From Kiritimatiellia bacterium (GTDB taxonomy: Bacteria; Verrucomicrobiota; Kiritimatiellia; JAAZAB01), in assembly GCA_028715905.1 (NCBI GenBank), contig JAQUQV010000001.1:78241-114603 (forward strand): 36,363 nt of DNA. Reading direction: 5' to 3'. A model generated the notes under the pieces. It worked only from the letters and a program-made list of their open reading frames with translations, was not told the origin of the DNA and did not search any database. The translations under genes and the position numbers were made by a program. Positions 34,252 to 36,363 of the stretch are shown one piece after another (positions within the stretch are counted from its first letter, which is position 1; every line of letters begins with the position of its first letter).

Positions 34252-34285
34252 AAAATAACCGATTAAAAAATATTGTCAATATTTT
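34252..34285 (-). promoter_or_regulatory. predicted ispD promoter overlapping a 19-bp palindrome
   Basis: On the minus strand TTGACA (34279-34274), a 16-base spacer and TATTTT (34257-34252) form a promoter with a leader of about 42 bases. The -35 box lies inside AAAATATTG-T-CAATATTTT (34267-34285), a perfect 9-bp inverted repeat that could be an operator. Both are read from the sequence; use is inferred. Confidence 0.45.
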
Positions 34286-34330
34286 AATTTTTCGGGGATT
34301 CCTTGCGAAACCCGCGGCAAACAACGTCCT

Positions 34331-36358
34331 TCACCAGCCGAGGATGGCGCGGCCCTTTTCAAGCTGGGCGGAAGTTCCGAGCAGATAAAGACGGTCGCCG
34401 GGGCGCAGGATTTCACCGGCGGAAGGGTTGACGTGCATGTCGCCGCCGCGCTCCAGGGCGATAATGGCCGCGCCGGTAACGGCGCGCAAATTGATCTCGC
34501 GGATGATTTTGTTGGCCGCCGGACTCTGCGGCGTGATGAGAATATCCGCCATGTGCGCTTCATTCAGAACCGACTGGGCCTTATGGAAAGAAAGCAGATT
34601 TAACAAAGACTGGCCGTCGGCAAAAACTTCCCGGAGCGCGACTTGCGCCTTGCTGTAAATGCGGATATTGAATTTCCAGGAAACGGCCAGAATGGCGACA
34701 ACCGCCACGGCCATAACCACGAGCATTCTCTGCGGCGGCAGAATAGCCGAGCCGAGCACAAGAATAAACAGCGCCAGCCCCAGCAGACCGGAAACTGTTA
34801 TGACCCATTCCGTGATAAGCCGCGGCGTGGAATTGCCCGGCCGGGCCGCATCCTGCGGGAAGCGCATCTCGGCCAGAATCATCGCCAGCGCGCGCAGTTT
34901 GCGCAGGCTTGCCACCACGAAAGGAACGGAAAAAAGGGCCGCCCCGAACCAGAAAACGGCGCCGGTGCCGCCCAGGAAATCCGGCGCCGGTGTGAAAAAT
35001 CCGGCCAGACGCCGGCCGGCATAAGCCGCGGCCAGGAAAATACCGACAATCCAGGCAAGGTTGATCAGAATAACGGCCAGACAGCGCCGGATGGTCTTGC
35101 GGATGACATTGTCGCTTTCCCAGCGCTCGTCCTTTTTGGCGGCCCGCACCGTGTAGCGTTCCAGGGCCCGCCGGAATCCCGGCGGCAAGAGCCGCTCAAA
35201 CGCGCGGTCAACCGCGCCGGCATGCTGGATCAGGTAAGGGCTGATAAAGGTCGTCAACAGCGACACGCCAACCGCCAGCGCATAGACAAAATCGCGGGTA
35301 ACAGCCAGTTTGGCGCCCAGCGCGGCGATGATCAGCGCAAACTCGTTCACCTGCGCCATGCCGCAGCCGACGCGCACCGCCGTGGCGCGGTCGCTGCCGC
35401 TCACAAAAGCGCCGGCGGAACAGGCGCAGAATTTGCCGAGAATCACCGCCGCCACCAGCAGGAGCAGCACCCCGGAATGTTCAAAGGCCGCCGCCGGATG
35501 CGCCATGAGGCCGATGGCCACAAAGAAAACGGCGCCGAACACGTCGCGCATCGGGGTGGCAAACATTTCAATGCGCGCGCGCGCGCGGGCCTCGGCCATG
35601 ATGCTGCCGATAATAAAGGCCCCGAGCGCCAACGAAAAATCAAGCGTGATTGACAAAAGCGACACGGCGAAACAAATGCCGATCACGGCGATCGCCAGGA
35701 GTTCGTCGTCCCGGAAACGGCTCAATCTGTTCAGGAGGCGCGGGACCGCCAGCAACCCGACGATCAGGAGCATAACGAGGAAAACCAGCAGGGCCCCGAT
35801 CCGGCCGAACAGCAGGTTGGTTTCAAGGCTTCCGGTAAGGCCGATACCCGTCAGCAGGGCAATCAGGACAATGGCCAGCAGGTCCTCCACAATGGTCGCG
35901 CCCAGAATAATCTGCGCGAACGATTCCCGCTTAAGCTCCAGGTCGCCGAGCACCTTGGTGATAATGGTGGTGGAGGAGTCGCAGATAATCGCGCCGAGAA
36001 AAATACTCTCAATGATGTTCCACCCCAGCAGGCGGCCGATGCCGAAACCGAGCGAGAGCATAACGGTAACGTCAATCAGGGCGGTAACAATGGCCGAAAC
36101 GCCGACATTCCTGATCTTACGCAGGTTGAAATCAATCCCCATGGAAAACATGAGAAAGATCAGCCCCAGGTCGGCAATCGTGTTGATTGAATCCTGGTTT
36201 GAAATGAGCGGACGGAAAAAGCCGAAACCGCCGAGGGCCAGGCCGGCCAGAATGTAGCCGACCGCCTTGGGCTGCTTCAAAATCTGGCACAGAACAGCGG
36301 CAACCGCGGCCGCGGTCATCACCAGCGCCAGATCTCCTAAAAAGGTAAGATCGCTCAT
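34331..36358 (-). CDS. CPA2-family cation:proton antiporter with RCK_C/TrkA-C domain
   Basis: 675 residues with an ATG 5 bases from the window edge. Residues 1-390 are the Na+/H+ exchanger fold with about 12 helices. They include AVGYILAGLALGGFG, GLIFLMFSMGIDFNLR and CDSSTTIITKVL, and an Asp pair in the exchanger core (TIVEDLLAIVLIALL). A second, extra membrane part with about four helices spans about 430-560, and a C-terminal TrkA-C domain (about 600-675, AVTGAAIIALERGGDM, then LRPGDRLYLLGT) likely senses a ligand. It resembles KefB/GerN-like relatives, but the nucleotide-binding TrkA-N domain is absent. It probably exchanges K+ or Na+ for H+. Confidence 0.88.
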   Translation of the reverse strand: MSDLTFLGDLALVMTAAAVAAVLCQILKQPKAVGYILAGLALGGFGFFRPLISNQDSINTIADLGLIFLMFSMGIDFNLRKIRNVGVSAIVTALIDVTVMLSLGFGIGRLLGWNIIESIFLGAIICDSSTTIITKVLGDLELKRESFAQIILGATIVEDLLAIVLIALLTGIGLTGSLETNLLFGRIGALLVFLVMLLIVGLLAVPRLLNRLSRFRDDELLAIAVIGICFAVSLLSITLDFSLALGAFIIGSIMAEARARARIEMFATPMRDVFGAVFFVAIGLMAHPAAAFEHSGVLLLLVAAVILGKFCACSAGAFVSGSDRATAVRVGCGMAQVNEFALIIAALGAKLAVTRDFVYALAVGVSLLTTFISPYLIQHAGAVDRAFERLLPPGFRRALERYTVRAAKKDERWESDNVIRKTIRRCLAVILINLAWIVGIFLAAAYAGRRLAGFFTPAPDFLGGTGAVFWFGAALFSVPFVVASLRKLRALAMILAEMRFPQDAARPGNSTPRLITEWVITVSGLLGLALFILVLGSAILPPQRMLVVMAVAVVAILAVSWKFNIRIYSKAQVALREVFADGQSLLNLLSFHKAQSVLNEAHMADILITPQSPAANKIIREINLRAVTGAAIIALERGGDMHVNPSAGEILRPGDRLYLLGTSAQLEKGRAILGW

Positions 36359-36363
36359 AACTG

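Overview
The window is 36.4 kb of GC-rich bacterial chromosome with bacterial gene structure: short intergenic gaps, Shine-Dalgarno sites of the AGGAGG type before many genes, and mostly housekeeping genes. It encodes a lipid A-type acyltransferase, the LolC/LolD lipoprotein export system and several periplasmic proteins, so the cell has an outer membrane. It also has McsA-McsB-ClpC, a pseudopilin with a type II prepilin N-terminus, paralogous uroporphyrinogen-decarboxylase-like proteins and amidohydrolases. I infer a member of the Planctomycetota-Verrucomicrobiota-Lentisphaerota-Kiritimatiellota group, most likely Kiritimatiellota or Lentisphaerota. No marker gene in the window settles this.

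Layout. 1-1043: the end of a MarC-type membrane protein and a SAM methyltransferase. 1119-3343 (minus): an envelope-stress operon of ECF sigma factor, zf-HC2 anti-sigma factor, a Spy/CpxP-like protein and a repeat-built secreted protein, behind a promoter that matches the RpoE type. 3598-5371 (minus): a pseudopilin and FolD. 5559-9651 (plus): a catabolic-looking cluster of AraC regulator, two amidohydrolases and a UroD-like protein, with a decayed second uroD-like gene between the amidohydrolases. 9667-11089 (minus): an AbiE-type toxin-antitoxin pair in toxin-first order. 11299-13934: a divergent pair, a glutaminase-less GMP synthase and a DUF1846 protein. 14146-16632: an M48 lipoprotein protease with TPRs, a D-Ala-D-Ala dipeptidase and a cupin. 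16680-18302: an accessory patch with a dispersed repeat, an orphan membrane protein and a VapBC pair.

18731-36358 is mainly core genes: leuS, a small membrane protein, a lipid A acyltransferase, mcsA-mcsB-clpC with ilvE upstream, a broken M20 peptidase gene, then a long minus-strand run of a CPA2 antiporter, ispD, a metallophosphoesterase, a 56-residue ferredoxin, lysS, lolC and lolD.

Working together: McsA/McsB would mark proteins with phospho-arginine for ClpC. The sigma/anti-sigma pair would sense envelope damage and raise two periplasmic chaperone-like proteins. LolC/LolD sorts lipoproteins, and IspD feeds isoprenoid synthesis. Two dispersed hairpin repeat families, two decayed genes and two toxin-antitoxin loci show active remodelling between about 7 and 18 kb. 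I found no tRNA, rRNA, CRISPR array or insertion sequence. No single locus is a clearly new system. The strongest candidates for a second look are the sigma operon with its 44-residue-repeat protein, the AraC operator, and the paired repeats.
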